Positions 7,994 through 17,051 of a stretch of DNA of 64,000 nucleotides are shown here, piece by piece; within the stretch, counting starts at the first letter, position 1, and each line of letters opens with the position of its first letter. A model generated the notes under the pieces. It was not told where the DNA came from and ran no database searches. It worked only from the letters and a program-made list of their open reading frames with translations. The translations under genes and the position numbers were made by a program. Where the stretch lies: NCBI RefSeq assembly GCF_003731765.1, contig NZ_MOAL01000004.1:806001-870000 (forward strand), written 5' to 3'. Origin of the DNA: Pseudomonas chlororaphis. GTDB lineage: Bacteria; Pseudomonadota; Gammaproteobacteria; Pseudomonadales; Pseudomonadaceae.

Positions 7994-9704
7994 GGAGCAG
8001 CAACGGGCCCTGGCCGGGTTGCTGGGACTGGGCAACCATTCGGCGCGCAAGAGTCACTACCCGGAACTGGCGGCGCGCCTGGAAGACTTGGAAACCGAAC
8101 GCAATCGCTACAAGTGGCTGTTCGAACACGCGGTACACGGCATCTTCCAGGCCAGCCTGCTGGCCGGCATGCGCGCGGCCAACCCGGCCCTGGCGCGCAT
8201 GCTGGGGTACAGCGACCCGCAGGAGGTGCTGTTTTCCCTGGCGGACCTGGCGGGCAACCTGTTCGTTGGCGGCGCTGCGGAGCTGGAGGCCATCGGTGAC
8301 CGGCTTGAGCGCGAGCGCAGCCTGCTGGGTTATGAAACCCAGTTGCGGCGCAAGGACGGCAGCAGCATCGATGTGCTGATGAACCTGCTGCTCAAGCCTG
8401 ACGAGGATGGCCTGGTGGAGGGTTTTGTCGCCGACATCACCGAGCGCAAGCTGGCCCAGCAACGCCTGGAGCAACTCAACGATCAGTTGGAACAACGGGT
8501 GGCGGCGCGCACTGACGAGTTGCTGGAAGCCAATCGCAACCTGCAGCAGCAGATTGCCGAGCGCGAGCGTGTCGAGCGTGACCTGCGCGAGGCCCGGGAC
8601 GCTGCCGAGGCCGCCAACCGCAGCAAGGACAAGTACCTGGCCGCCGCCAGCCATGACCTGCTGCAGCCTTTGAACGCTGCGCGCCTGCTGATTTCCACCT
8701 TGCGCGAGCGGCAGTTGCCGGCCAGCGAACAGGTGCTGGTGGAGCGTACGCATCAGGCCCTGGAAGGCGCCGAAGACCTGCTCACCGATCTGCTGGACAT
8801 TTCCAAGCTGGACCAGGCTGCGGTCAAGCCGGACCCGGCCCTGTATCGCCTGGATGAGCTGCTGGCGCCCCTGGCGTCGGAGTTCCAGTCAGTGGCCGAG
8901 GCCGCCGGGCTGACCTTGCGGTCGCGGATCGGCGACTTCGCCTTGCACACCGATTTGCGCCTGTTGACACGGATCCTGCGTAACTTCCTCAGCAACGCCT
9001 GCCGTTACACCGAGCAGGGCAGCATCCTCTTGGGCGCGCGGCGTCGGGGCGAGTTTTTGCGCCTGGAAGTCTGGGACACCGGACGCGGCATTGCTGCCGA
9101 CCGCCTGGACTCGATCTTCCTGGAATTCAACCAACTGGACGTGGGCCGGGCTGCCGACCGCAAAGGCGTGGGCCTGGGCCTGGCGATCGTCGAACGCATC
9201 GCCAAGATCCTCGGTTACCGGGTGCTGGTGCGTTCCCAGCCGGGGCGCGGTTCGATGTTCGGCATTGAGGTGCCACTGTCCCGGGAAGTGCCACTGCCCA
9301 TCAGCCTGGCGCTGCCGCAACCGGGCGCTGGCAACCCATTGCCGGGGCGCCGGCTGCTGGTGCTGGACAACGAAACCAGCATCCTCGAAAGCATGGCCGC
9401 GCTGCTCGGCCAATGGGGCTGCGAGGTGCTCACCGCCACCGATCAGGCGGCGGCCCTGGAGGTCCTGCAGGGACGGGCACCGGAGCTGATCCTGGCGGAC
9501 TTCCACCTGGATCACGGGGTGACCGGGTGCGAGGTGGTCAAGCAGTTGCGCGAGCATTTCCAGCAGCGGGTGCCAGCGGTGATCATCACCGCCGACCGCA
9601 GCGACCAGTGCCGCCGCGCCTTGCAGAAGCTCGGCGCGCCGCTGCTGAACAAACCGGTCAAGCCGGGCAAGCTGCGGGCGGTGCTCAGCCAGCTGCTGGG
9701 CTAG
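7977..9704 (+). CDS. ercS: Soluble hybrid sensor histidine kinase, ErcS-like
   Basis: A 575-residue cytoplasmic kinase with no membrane segment. Order of parts: PAS domain (about 25-145), coiled coil rich in Glu, Arg and Gln (about 145-215), HisKA with phospho-acceptor H226 in AASHDLLQPL, HATPase with DTGRGIAAD and KGVGLGLAIVERI, and a C-terminal receiver with phospho-acceptor D508 in ILADFHLD. The start at 7977 overlaps ercA by 17 bp, suggesting coupled translation. It probably feeds the LuxR-type regulator of PQQ alcohol oxidation, which is not in the window. The PAS ligand is unknown. The symbol rests on gene order and domain pattern. Confidence 0.82.
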   Translation: MARPSEEQQRALAGLLGLGNHSARKSHYPELAARLEDLETERNRYKWLFEHAVHGIFQASLLAGMRAANPALARMLGYSDPQEVLFSLADLAGNLFVGGAAELEAIGDRLERERSLLGYETQLRRKDGSSIDVLMNLLLKPDEDGLVEGFVADITERKLAQQRLEQLNDQLEQRVAARTDELLEANRNLQQQIAERERVERDLREARDAAEAANRSKDKYLAAASHDLLQPLNAARLLISTLRERQLPASEQVLVERTHQALEGAEDLLTDLLDISKLDQAAVKPDPALYRLDELLAPLASEFQSVAEAAGLTLRSRIGDFALHTDLRLLTRILRNFLSNACRYTEQGSILLGARRRGEFLRLEVWDTGRGIAADRLDSIFLEFNQLDVGRAADRKGVGLGLAIVERIAKILGYRVLVRSQPGRGSMFGIEVPLSREVPLPISLALPQPGAGNPLPGRRLLVLDNETSILESMAALLGQWGCEVLTATDQAAALEVLQGRAPELILADFHLDHGVTGCEVVKQLREHFQQRVPAVIITADRSDQCRRALQKLGAPLLNKPVKPGKLRAVLSQLLG

Positions 9705-9713
9705 GACGCCGGC

Positions 9714-10262
9714 TCAGATAATGCGCAGCATCCACAGCAGGCCCACGCCGATCAGGCCGATGGTCAGCGGCTTCACAATCAGCAGGCTGACCTGGGCAAA
9801 GAACGAGGGTATTTCGTCGATCACTGTCGAATCTTCGAGCTGCTCGCGGGTCATGGCTGTCTCGCCGTCCGGCGTGGCGAGCTTGAGCTGGGCCTCCATC
9901 TGGTCTTCGACGGCCTCCATTTTGACCATCAGGGTCCGCCCCCAGGAATACAGGGCCGCGCCAAGAAAGATCAGCAGGTAGATAACCAGGTATTTCCAGT
10001 GCGACGCGTTGCTCAGGCGAATGAAATCCGGGGTCGGGCTGTTGTCCCAGAACCAGTCCAGGGGGCGGGTGTTGTTATTGAGCCAGACGGTGAATTGGGT
10101 GATCGGGCGATTGATGGTTTCGGACATGGCGGTGCCGTTGTCCAGGCGCCAGTGCAGCATCTTGAGGGTTGAGAAGACCGTGGAAATCAGCGCGGCGCTG
10201 AAGGTCAGCGCGCCTGCCGCGATGCTGAGCCGGTAGAGCAACTGGGCGCGTAGATAGTTCAT
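9714..10262 (-). CDS. YniB-family inner membrane protein
   Basis: A 182-residue protein matching E. coli YniB in length and in the motif FWDNSPTPDF (YniB has FWYNSPTPNF). Membrane segments are near residues 12-32, 85-105 and 155-180, with a TREQLE-containing loop between the last two. Function is unknown. The start was taken as the ATG giving MNYLRAQLLYR; a longer frame upstream has no similarity. It is convergent with the sensor kinase and divergent from the ABC operon. Confidence 0.8.
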   Translation of the reverse strand: MNYLRAQLLYRLSIAAGALTFSAALISTVFSTLKMLHWRLDNGTAMSETINRPITQFTVWLNNNTRPLDWFWDNSPTPDFIRLSNASHWKYLVIYLLIFLGAALYSWGRTLMVKMEAVEDQMEAQLKLATPDGETAMTREQLEDSTVIDEIPSFFAQVSLLIVKPLTIGLIGVGLLWMLRII

Positions 10263-10438
10263 GTGTGCTTCCTGCCATGACGAGTCGGGCGGCAATACTA
10301 TATTTCGAGGCCGCTGGCCGATAGGCCTTTTAGTCGGGTGCGGGGCGGCCTTTCGCCGTTGCCCACGCAGGTTTCTTCCAGCCCGTGCTGTCACAGGGGC
10401 TATCCTTGAGCCCCATCTGCCGGCGGACTCACTCACCC

Positions 10439-11107
10439 ATGCTCGATGTACACGCGGTCTACAAAGGTTACGCCACGCCCCAGGGCCCGCTGATGGTGTT
10501 GCAGGGCGTGGACCTGCACTTGGCCCAGGGCAGCAGCCTGGCGCTGATGGGGGAGTCGGGCAGCGGCAAGAGCACCTTGCTGCATCTGGTCGCCGGGCTG
10601 GACCGGGTAGACGGCGGCAGCATCCGCATCGATGGGCAACCGCTGGAGCGGCTCAATGAAAGCCAGCGCGCCGGCTGGCGCCGCACGCAAGTGGGGCTGG
10701 TGTTCCAGCAGTTCAACTTGATCAGCAGCCTGCGGGTCGAAGACAACCTGGGGTTCCAGGCGCGGCTGGCGGGGCGCTTCGATCCCCGCTGGCAAGCACA
10801 GTTGGTGGAGCGCCTGGGGCTGGGTGACTTGCTTCAGCGCTACCCCGAACAGCTCTCCGGCGGCCAGCAGCAGCGGGTGGCCCTGGGGCGGGCCCTGGCG
10901 GCGAAACCGGGCCTGCTGCTGGCTGACGAACCCACCGGCAGCCTCGACGAAGCCACGGGCGATCAGGTCCTGCAACTGTTGCTGGAGGTGTTGGCCGACA
11001 GCTCCACCAGCCTGTTGATGGTCACCCACAGCCAGCGGGTGGCCAGCCGCCTGGCGCGGACCGTGGTGTTGCAGGGTGGCCGTCTGGCCGCTGTGCAGGA
11101 GGCTTGA
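10439..11107 (+). CDS. ABC transporter ATP-binding protein (LolD/MacB/AttE-like)
   Basis: A 222-residue ATPase with Walker [11 protein letters not shown]-loop VFQQFNL, signature [15 protein letters not shown], Walker B LLLADEP and an H-loop in VTHSQ. The family works with FtsX-type permeases on lipids, lipoproteins or peptides. The following gene is such a permease and the third is an AttH-like lipoprotein, so the set matches AttEFGH. The next gene begins 10 bp after this one, so the three form an operon. The transported substrate is not known. Confidence 0.88.
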   Translation: MLDVHAVYKGYATPQGPLMVLQGVDLHLAQGSSLALMGESGSGKSTLLHLVAGLDRVDGGSIRIDGQPLERLNESQRAGWRRTQVGLVFQQFNLISSLRVEDNLGFQARLAGRFDPRWQAQLVERLGLGDLLQRYPEQLSGGQQQRVALGRALAAKPGLLLADEPTGSLDEATGDQVLQLLLEVLADSSTSLLMVTHSQRVASRLARTVVLQGGRLAAVQEA

Positions 11108-11117
11108 GGTGCGGGTC

Positions 11118-13589
11118 ATGCGTTGGACCCTCGACGCCTTGCTCAGCCATTGGCGCCAGCACCCGGTGCAGTTTTTCAGTGTGCTGACCGGGCTGTGGCT
11201 GGCCACCAGCCTGCTGACCGGGGTCCTGGCGCTGAACAGCCAGGCCCGGGACAGTTATGCCCGGGCCAGTCAACTGCTGGGCGGCGAACCCCAGTCCAGC
11301 CTGGCCACCGCCAATGGCGCGAACTTTTCCCAAGACCTCTTCATCAGCCTGCGGCGGGCCGGCTGGCCGGTGTCGCCGGTGCTGCAAGGCCGGGTGCAGC
11401 TCAAGGGACACCCAGACCAGCGCCTGCAACTGATGGGCATCGAGCCGCTGTCCCTGCCGGCCGGTTCCGCGGTGGCCGGGCAAGCCCTGGACCTTCGCAG
11501 CATCGTCGAGTTCTTCAGCCCGCCGGGCAGCACCTGGGTGGCACCGCAAACCTTGCAGGCCCTCGGCTATCAACCGGGTGAGCAACCCCAGACCCTGGAG
11601 GGCCAGCGCTTGCCGCCGTTGCGCAGCCAGGAGGGCATGGCCCCGGGCGTGTTGCTGGTGGACATCGGCTTTGCCCAGGTCGTGCTGGGGCAGCCCGGGC
11701 AACTGTCGCGCCTGCTGCTGCCCACGGAGTTCGCCAGCCGAATGCCGCCGTTGCCCGAGGCCCTTGCGGGGCCGTTGCAACTGCGCCCGGGTACGCAAGA
11801 CAACGACTTGTCACGGCTCACCGAAAGCTTTCACCTGAACCTCAATGCCTTGGGTTTCCTGTCATTTGTGGTCGGGCTGTTTATCGTCCACGCTGCCATC
11901 GGCCTGGCCCTGGAACAGCGTCGTGGCCTGTTGCGCACGGTGCGTGCCTGCGGCGTCAGTGCGCGGATGCTGATCCTGTGCCTGGGGCTGGAATTGGGCG
12001 CTCTGGCCCTGCTGGGCGGCATGGCCGGGGTGGCCAGTGGTTACCTGCTGGCGGCGCTGTTGCTGCCCGACGTGGCCGCCAGCCTGCGCGGTTTGTATGG
12101 CGCCGAAGTGGCGGGGCAGTTGAGCCTGAGCCCCTGGTGGTGGCTCAGCGGCATTGGCTTGAGCCTGCTGGGCGCTTTGCTGGCCGGTGCCAACAGCTTG
12201 TTGCGTGCCGCACGCTTGCCGTTGCTGGCCCTGGCCAACCCCCAAGCCTGGCATCAAGCCCATGCCCGCTGGCTGCGACGCCAGGCTTGGGTCGCCGCGC
12301 TGGCGTGGGGGGTGGCTGTCACGGCGTGGTGGTTGGGCGATAGCCTGGGCAGCGGCTTTGTGCTGATGGCGGCCTTGTTGCTGGGTGCTGCCCTGGCGCT
12401 GCCGGTGTTGCTGAATGCCTTGCTCGGTGGGTTATTGGGGCGCAGTCGCTCGGTGCTGGGGCAATGGTTTGTCGCCGACTGCCGCCAGCAACTGCCGGCC
12501 CTGAGCCTGGCGTTGATGGCGCTGCTGCTGGCCCTGGCGGCCAATATCGGTGCCGGCAGCATGACCGCCGGTTTCCGCGAGACCTTCAACGACTGGCTCG
12601 AACAACGCCTGACTGCCGAGCTGTACCTCAACCCGCAAGACCCGGCCCAGGCCCGCGAGCTGCAACAGTGGCTGCCCACTCAGCCGCAGGTGCAGGCAGT
12701 GCTGCCCAGTTGGCTGGTGCCGTTGCCATTGCAGGGTTGGCCGGCGGAGCTGTACGGGGTGATCGATCACCCGACCTACCGCCAGCATTGGCCCCTGCTG
12801 GAAGCTCTGGGGGACAAGCCCTGGGAGCAACTGGCCCATGGCGACAGCCTGATGCTCAGCGAGCAGTTGGCGCGCCGGCTCAAGGTACGCCTGGGTGATC
12901 GCTTGCCGATCCCGGTGCCCGACGGCCAATGGGCACCGCAGGTGGTGGGGATCTATGCCGACTACGGCAACCCTAAGGGCCACGTGCTGGTCAACGTCGA
13001 GCACCTGTTGCAGCACTGGCCGGGGCTGGCGCCGAGCCGCTTCAACCTGCGGATTGCGCCGTCCGCCATCGGGCCCTTGGTCGCCGCCTTGCACCAGCGC
13101 TTTGCCCTCGACGACAGCCGCATCGTCGATCAGGCGCAACTCAAGGGCTGGTCGAGCCAAGTCTTCGAGCGCACCTTCGCCGCCACGGCTGCCCTTAACA
13201 GCCTGACCCTGGGCGTGGCCGGCGTGGCGCTGTTTATCAGCCTGCTGACCCAGAGCCAGAGTCGCCTAGGCCAGTTGGCGCCACTGTGGGCCTTGGGCGT
13301 GACCCGGCGCCAGTTGATGCTGCTCAACCTGGGCCAGACCTGGCTGCTGGCGGTGCTGACCCTGGTGCTGGCGTTGCCCCTAGGTATCGCCCTGGCCTGG
13401 TGCCTGGACACGGTGATCAACGTCCAGGCCTTTGGCTGGCGCCTGCCATTGCGGGTGTTCCCGTGGCAGCTCGCGCAGTTGTTGGGCTTGGCGCTGCTGG
13501 CCACCTTGCTGGCGTCGGCGTGGCCGCTGTTCAAGCTCTACCGCACGCAACCGGTGGACCTGCTGAGGACCTTTGCCGATGAGCGTTGA
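11118..13589 (+). CDS. FtsX-family ABC permease, AttF-AttG fusion type
   Basis: An 823-residue inner-membrane permease. An N-terminal transmembrane anchor (about 20-42) is followed by a large extracytoplasmic region. A first FtsX block of three helices lies near 255-390, another pair of segments near 405-450, then a second anchor near 475-495, a second periplasmic region and a final FtsX block from about 690 to 810. This doubled layout corresponds to AttF and AttG joined in one chain. The ATG following GAGGTGCGG was chosen. Its last 11 bp overlap the start of the lipoprotein gene, so the two are translationally coupled. Confidence 0.85.
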   Translation: MRWTLDALLSHWRQHPVQFFSVLTGLWLATSLLTGVLALNSQARDSYARASQLLGGEPQSSLATANGANFSQDLFISLRRAGWPVSPVLQGRVQLKGHPDQRLQLMGIEPLSLPAGSAVAGQALDLRSIVEFFSPPGSTWVAPQTLQALGYQPGEQPQTLEGQRLPPLRSQEGMAPGVLLVDIGFAQVVLGQPGQLSRLLLPTEFASRMPPLPEALAGPLQLRPGTQDNDLSRLTESFHLNLNALGFLSFVVGLFIVHAAIGLALEQRRGLLRTVRACGVSARMLILCLGLELGALALLGGMAGVASGYLLAALLLPDVAASLRGLYGAEVAGQLSLSPWWWLSGIGLSLLGALLAGANSLLRAARLPLLALANPQAWHQAHARWLRRQAWVAALAWGVAVTAWWLGDSLGSGFVLMAALLLGAALALPVLLNALLGGLLGRSRSVLGQWFVADCRQQLPALSLALMALLLALAANIGAGSMTAGFRETFNDWLEQRLTAELYLNPQDPAQARELQQWLPTQPQVQAVLPSWLVPLPLQGWPAELYGVIDHPTYRQHWPLLEALGDKPWEQLAHGDSLMLSEQLARRLKVRLGDRLPIPVPDGQWAPQVVGIYADYGNPKGHVLVNVEHLLQHWPGLAPSRFNLRIAPSAIGPLVAALHQRFALDDSRIVDQAQLKGWSSQVFERTFAATAALNSLTLGVAGVALFISLLTQSQSRLGQLAPLWALGVTRRQLMLLNLGQTWLLAVLTLVLALPLGIALAWCLDTVINVQAFGWRLPLRVFPWQLAQLLGLALLATLLASAWPLFKLYRTQPVDLLRTFADER

Positions 13590-14661
13590 ATGGGCACGGG
13601 GCCTGGTTCTGTTACTGCTGCTGGGTTTGAGCGGATGCGATCAGTCGAGCGAACCGCAGCAGGGCTTTGCCGGGTTGGGCAACCAGGCGGCCGAATTCAC
13701 TCAGGTGGTGCCCGGTCGGGTATTCAGCTTTCCGGCCGATCACGGCGCCCATGAGGGGTTTCGCATCGAATGGTGGTACCTCACCGCCGATCTGGTGGAC
13801 CCGAGTGGTCAGCGCTTCGGGGTGCAGTGGACGTTGTTTCGCAGCGCCTTGCGCCCTGGCCCCGAGCAGCCGGGCTGGCATTCGCCGGTGGTGTGGCTGG
13901 GGCACGCGGCGGCCACCTCGGCCAGCAGCCACCATGCGGCTGAGCGCTATGCCCGGGGCGGCGTTGGCCAGGCGGGGGTGAGTGCGCAACCGTTCCAGGC
14001 CTGGATCGATGACTGGGGGTTGCGCAGCCTGTCAGCGGGAGGCGATCCCTTGTCGCACCTGCACGTTCAGGCCAACGGGCCGGGGTTCGCTTACCAACTG
14101 CAATTGCGCACTCAGCAGCCGCTGGTGCTGCAGGGTGAGCAGGGCTATAGCCGAAAGTCAGATCAGGGCCAGGCGTCCTATTACTACAGCCAGCCGTTTT
14201 TCCAGGCGACGGGCAGCCTGCAGATCGATGGCCAGACCTATCAGGTCAGCGGTCCGGCCTGGCTTGATCGCGAGTGGAGCAGCCAGCCCCTGGCGGCCGG
14301 GCAGAGTGGCTGGGACTGGTTCTCCCTGCACCTGGACAGTGGCGAGCGGCTGATGCTGTTCCGCGTCCGAGAAAGCACCGGTGCGCACTACATCACCGGC
14401 ACCTGGATCAGCGCCGACGGGCGAACCCGGACCTTGCACAAGGGGGAGATCGAGCTGTTGCCCTTGGATGTTTCCAAGGTCGAGGGCCGTGAATTGCCCA
14501 CCCGCTGGCAGTTGAAAATTCCCTCCAAGGGCCTGGACGTCACGACTCAGGCACTCAACCCCAAGGCCTGGATGAACCTGCGCATTCCTTACTGGGAAGG
14601 GCCGGTGCACATCAGCGGCAGCCACGGTGGCAGCGGCTACCTGGAAATGACCGGTTATTGA
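13579..14661 (+). CDS. AttH/CrtC-like lipocalin-fold lipoprotein
   Basis: A 360-residue lipoprotein with lipobox LGLSGC. The IEWWYLTADL motif and the later GPAWLDREWSSQPL motif are hallmarks of the AttH/CrtC (carotenoid hydratase-like) tandem lipocalin fold. In AttEFGH systems this protein lies with the ABC parts and probably binds a lipid or hydrophobic ligand in the periplasm. The start was set to the ATG overlapping the permease end. A pigment role is unlikely since no carotenoid genes are nearby. Function of the whole system is not established. Confidence 0.83.
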   Translation: MSVEWARGLVLLLLLGLSGCDQSSEPQQGFAGLGNQAAEFTQVVPGRVFSFPADHGAHEGFRIEWWYLTADLVDPSGQRFGVQWTLFRSALRPGPEQPGWHSPVVWLGHAAATSASSHHAAERYARGGVGQAGVSAQPFQAWIDDWGLRSLSAGGDPLSHLHVQANGPGFAYQLQLRTQQPLVLQGEQGYSRKSDQGQASYYYSQPFFQATGSLQIDGQTYQVSGPAWLDREWSSQPLAAGQSGWDWFSLHLDSGERLMLFRVRESTGAHYITGTWISADGRTRTLHKGEIELLPLDVSKVEGRELPTRWQLKIPSKGLDVTTQALNPKAWMNLRIPYWEGPVHISGSHGGSGYLEMTGY

Positions 14662-14800
14662 GGCGGCAGCCGAAGAAAAATCCGACCGTCAAACACCCGT
14701 TTTTACGGGCTACTCCGAACAATTCTGGCGGGAATTGTGTGCAGTTTTTTTCAGAATCTGGGCAAGGACTTTCCTTGTTCATTCGATTAAAATAGCGCCC

Positions 14801-14864
14801 GTTCGCCCGGTGCAAAGGCTCTTTACCAGTGCATGGATTGCCGAGGCCATAGCACTGGGCGAAC
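14801..14864 (+). other. Stem-loop with promoter-like TTAAAAT just upstream (possible small RNA)
   Basis: GTTCGCCCGGTGC (14801-14813) pairs with GCACTGGGCGAAC (14852-14864) over 13 bp with one G-U. A TAAAAT at 14788-14793 would place a transcription start at about 14800, exactly where the stem begins. The nearest genes end on either side, so it serves neither as a leader. There is no clear T tract after it. Confidence 0.3.
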
Positions 14865-14886
14865 ACCTTTTGTGGGGGGCTTGCCC

Positions 14887-15198
14887 TCAATACTTCACAG
14901 TCCGCAATGGACCGATTTTCTCGCTCAACGCTGCCGTAAATTCCCCCTCATCGGCAAACCGCCCCTCTTCGATAAAGCTCAGAAACCACTCGGCCTGCAA
15001 GGCTGTGAACACGGCCCACCAGTGTGGCTCGCTGGCCGCGGCCAGGGTAATCACACCGCCGGCCAGGCCATGCCCTTTACCCTCGGTCAGCATGATGCTG
15101 CGGTCTTGCGGGCAGTAGGCAATCTGCTTGGGCCAGTCGGCGTGATGGGGGTATTGGGGGTACAGGTCTTTTTCGGCGATCACGTAGTAGAGCTTCAT
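14887..15198 (-). CDS. Small hypothetical protein of the immunity-like island
   Basis: A 103-residue soluble protein starting MKLYYVIAEKDLYPQY, with a Trp-rich middle (HWWAVF) and no signal peptide. I do not recognise a family. It overlaps the upstream 80-residue gene by 4 nt, as most genes in this run do. Small, soluble, acidic, tightly packed genes of this sort are typical of immunity gene runs next to polymorphic toxins, and that is the likely role. Confidence 0.65.
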   Translation of the reverse strand: MKLYYVIAEKDLYPQYPHHADWPKQIAYCPQDRSIMLTEGKGHGLAGGVITLAAASEPHWWAVFTALQAEWFLSFIEEGRFADEGEFTAALSEKIGPLRTVKY

Positions 15199-15437
15199 GC
15201 GCCGATCACCATGGGCGCGACTTGGCCTTGGCGACAGCGCTCGACGAACGCCAGTGCCGCCTGCGGGTCACGCTGGAACTGCTCGAAGGCGGCAGCGTCC
15301 AGCTCGAAGTAGTGGTCGAACTCGATCAGGCACCCGTTGGGGCGCAACGGCATCGACACATAGGTCCTGCCCGACTCCTGTTCGATACCGAGGCAAAACT
15401 GCTCGACGCGGTTGATGAACACATCGTGATAGGTCAT
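15195..15437 (-). CDS. Small hypothetical protein of the immunity-like island
   Basis: An 80-residue soluble protein (MTYHDVFINRVEQFC start) with an acidic FDHYFELDAAAFEQF stretch. No family was recognised. It overlaps both neighbours by 4 nt: the SUKH-like gene upstream and the 103-residue gene downstream. Translational coupling suggests the three products are made together. Confidence 0.65.
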   Translation of the reverse strand: MTYHDVFINRVEQFCLGIEQESGRTYVSMPLRPNGCLIEFDHYFELDAAAFEQFQRDPQAALAFVERCRQGQVAPMVIGA

Positions 15438-15904
15438 GGGTGCTCTCGGTAATCAATGGATTGGCCCAGCAGGAAGTGCAGGAAGCCCCTATCGTCGAGG
15501 CGGCTCCAGCTGTCGTTGTCGTGCAGGTAGATCGACACCTGAGGCAGGCAATGGCCCTTGCTGATGGGAAAGCCATAGAGGTCGCCACAGCCATTGTCGG
15601 AAAACACCACATGCGCCCCACGCAAATGGGCGCACTGCTGGTTGCGCTGGATCAGGTTGAAATCACTGGCTTCATCCAGCGAGTAGACGATGCCCAGCCC
15701 GAAGTAGCCGCCACCGTAGCGGCTGATGAAACTCAGATAGTCCTCGGGCAGCAGGCAGTTCAACTGCTGCTGGGCATGCTCGATCTGGCCGGCGCTTGGC
15801 GGCTGGTCCGGCTCCAGCGCGAACCAGATCGGTTGCTCCTGGCGTGCGCTGTCGATGAGGCGGTTGAAGTGCTCAAAACGGTTCGGTGGTGGCGCAGTGG
15901 TCAT
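15434..15904 (-). CDS. SMI1/KNR4 (SUKH) family protein, probable immunity protein
   Basis: A 156-residue protein with the SUKH pattern: a helical start, then LPEDYLSFISRYGGGYFG, then a beta region with FSDNGCGDLYGFPI and a C-terminal FLHFLLGQ helix. SUKH proteins are among the most common immunity proteins of contact-dependent and polymorphic toxin systems and bind diverse nuclease toxins. No toxin gene is adjacent. It is followed by two small genes with 4-nt overlaps. Confidence 0.82.
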   Translation of the reverse strand: MTTAPPPNRFEHFNRLIDSARQEQPIWFALEPDQPPSAGQIEHAQQQLNCLLPEDYLSFISRYGGGYFGLGIVYSLDEASDFNLIQRNQQCAHLRGAHVVFSDNGCGDLYGFPISKGHCLPQVSIYLHDNDSWSRLDDRGFLHFLLGQSIDYREHP

Positions 15905-15991
15905 TTCGGTTCTGGACCTGGTCTGGTGGGTTGGGCCCGTGGCGATAAGTGGGTGGCGTGGCGCTTTGGCGTGACTGTCACGGGCTGATGG

Positions 15992-16372
15992 TCAGTTGCC
16001 TGACCAAGTTGCCGCCTCAGGTTGGCTGGCCCGCTCGCAGTGGTAGCTGCCGGCAATGACGCTCAGCACCGGGCGAGCGCTCCAGGCACAGATAAAGCTG
16101 TAGCTGTGGGGGCTTGATGTCAGTTCCTGTGGATCGACCTGGGCCATTAACAGGGGCATGGCAGCCATACTCAATTCGGCGATCTGCGAGCCCTCGGCGC
16201 CCAGGCTCTGGAACGCCACCAGGTCGTTGAAGGACAGCACCCATGGCTGCTCCTGCCAGTCGATGAATTCAACCCGCAAAAGCCCGGGGCGGCTGCCGAT
16301 GCCTTGGATGCTACCGTCGACCACCGAGAACGACGCGTCTGGCTGGAGGGGAGGGTGTGATGGCCGGTTCAT
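15992..16372 (-). CDS. Hypothetical protein of the immunity-like island
   Basis: A 126-residue soluble protein with no recognised domain; it has a VEFIDWQEQPWVLSFNDL segment that reads as beta strands. It overlaps the gene upstream of it by 4 nt and lies 87 bp before the SUKH gene. The real start looks like the ATG giving MNRPSHPPLQPD. Confidence 0.6.
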   Translation of the reverse strand: MNRPSHPPLQPDASFSVVDGSIQGIGSRPGLLRVEFIDWQEQPWVLSFNDLVAFQSLGAEGSQIAELSMAAMPLLMAQVDPQELTSSPHSYSFICAWSARPVLSVIAGSYHCERASQPEAATWSGN

Positions 16373-16749
16373 CGTTCAACGCCATGCAGGGTCAGGTCCT
16401 GGGCGACCAGTTCGACCCATCCCGTATGGGCCTCTGTGTGGGGGTGGAGGCTGATCAGGACGATAGAGCCATGCAGGTTGAGCACGGCCGTGCCATCCGC
16501 TTCCAGGGCCACCAGCTCGGCGCACAGGTGCAGCCCATCAGCCTGCACGTTCAGGCTGGCGCTGTGGCGCTGAGTCGGCTTCAGGTTGTGCCCCCAACGG
16601 AATTCATCATCGAGGTCGAGCTCGACTTCGCACCAGGTGTCGACTGAAGGCAGTGGGCCTGACCAGTTGGCTTCGCCCGTACCGCACGCGCTGAAAAAGC
16701 TGACCCGTGGTGGGGTGGATGGGTGGATCTGCAAGAGGCGAACGTTCAT
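16369..16749 (-). CDS. Hypothetical beta-rich protein of the immunity-like island
   Basis: The longer open frame gives 156 residues, but the ATG at 16749 (MNVRLLQIHPSTPP), which overlaps the upstream gene by 4 nt, is the likely start, giving 126 residues. Alternating hydrophobic patterns (LHLCAELVALEADGTAVLNLHGSIVLI is read in pieces) suggest a beta sandwich. No family was recognised. It sits in the middle of the coupled run. Confidence 0.6.
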   Translation of the reverse strand: MNVRLLQIHPSTPPRVSFFSACGTGEANWSGPLPSVDTWCEVELDLDDEFRWGHNLKPTQRHSASLNVQADGLHLCAELVALEADGTAVLNLHGSIVLISLHPHTEAHTGWVELVAQDLTLHGVER

Positions 16750-17015
16750 GGCTGCAAACACAGGCTGGAAAGACCGTGGGATTGCAGGTGCTGTTGCACA
16801 CGCGCCACCTGCGAAGCGTCGGGTTTGTGCGTGCTGCACGCGCGGTAAATATCGTTGAGCACCCGGTGCGCATCCCGGCCGCTGATCGCGGCAACCAGCT
16901 CGGCCAGATTGCGGTCGGAAAAGTGCTCGTAGAGCAAGGCCAGCAGCGGCAGGTAATCCCCATCGGGCAGGCCCTGTGGGTAGGCGGCATGGAGCATATT
17001 CAGACTGCTTTGCAT
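16746..17015 (-). CDS. DUF3349-like small helical protein
   Basis: An 89-residue helical protein. The core MLHAAYPQGLPDGDYLPLLA followed by LYEHFSDRNLAELV and an I-SGRDA turn resembles DUF3349, a small helical family best known from actinobacteria and also seen next to toxin-immunity loci. Function is unknown. It overlaps the next gene by 4 nt. Confidence 0.65.
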   Translation of the reverse strand: MQSSLNMLHAAYPQGLPDGDYLPLLALLYEHFSDRNLAELVAAISGRDAHRVLNDIYRACSTHKPDASQVARVQQHLQSHGLSSLCLQP

Positions 17016-17051
17016 GGGGGGAACACCTCGCGTCGGGCCATGACCATCGGC

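Noticed and set aside
13579..14661. Carotenoid hydratase
   Set aside because: The CrtC-like fold is shared with AttH lipoproteins, the context is an ABC operon and no carotenoid genes are present.
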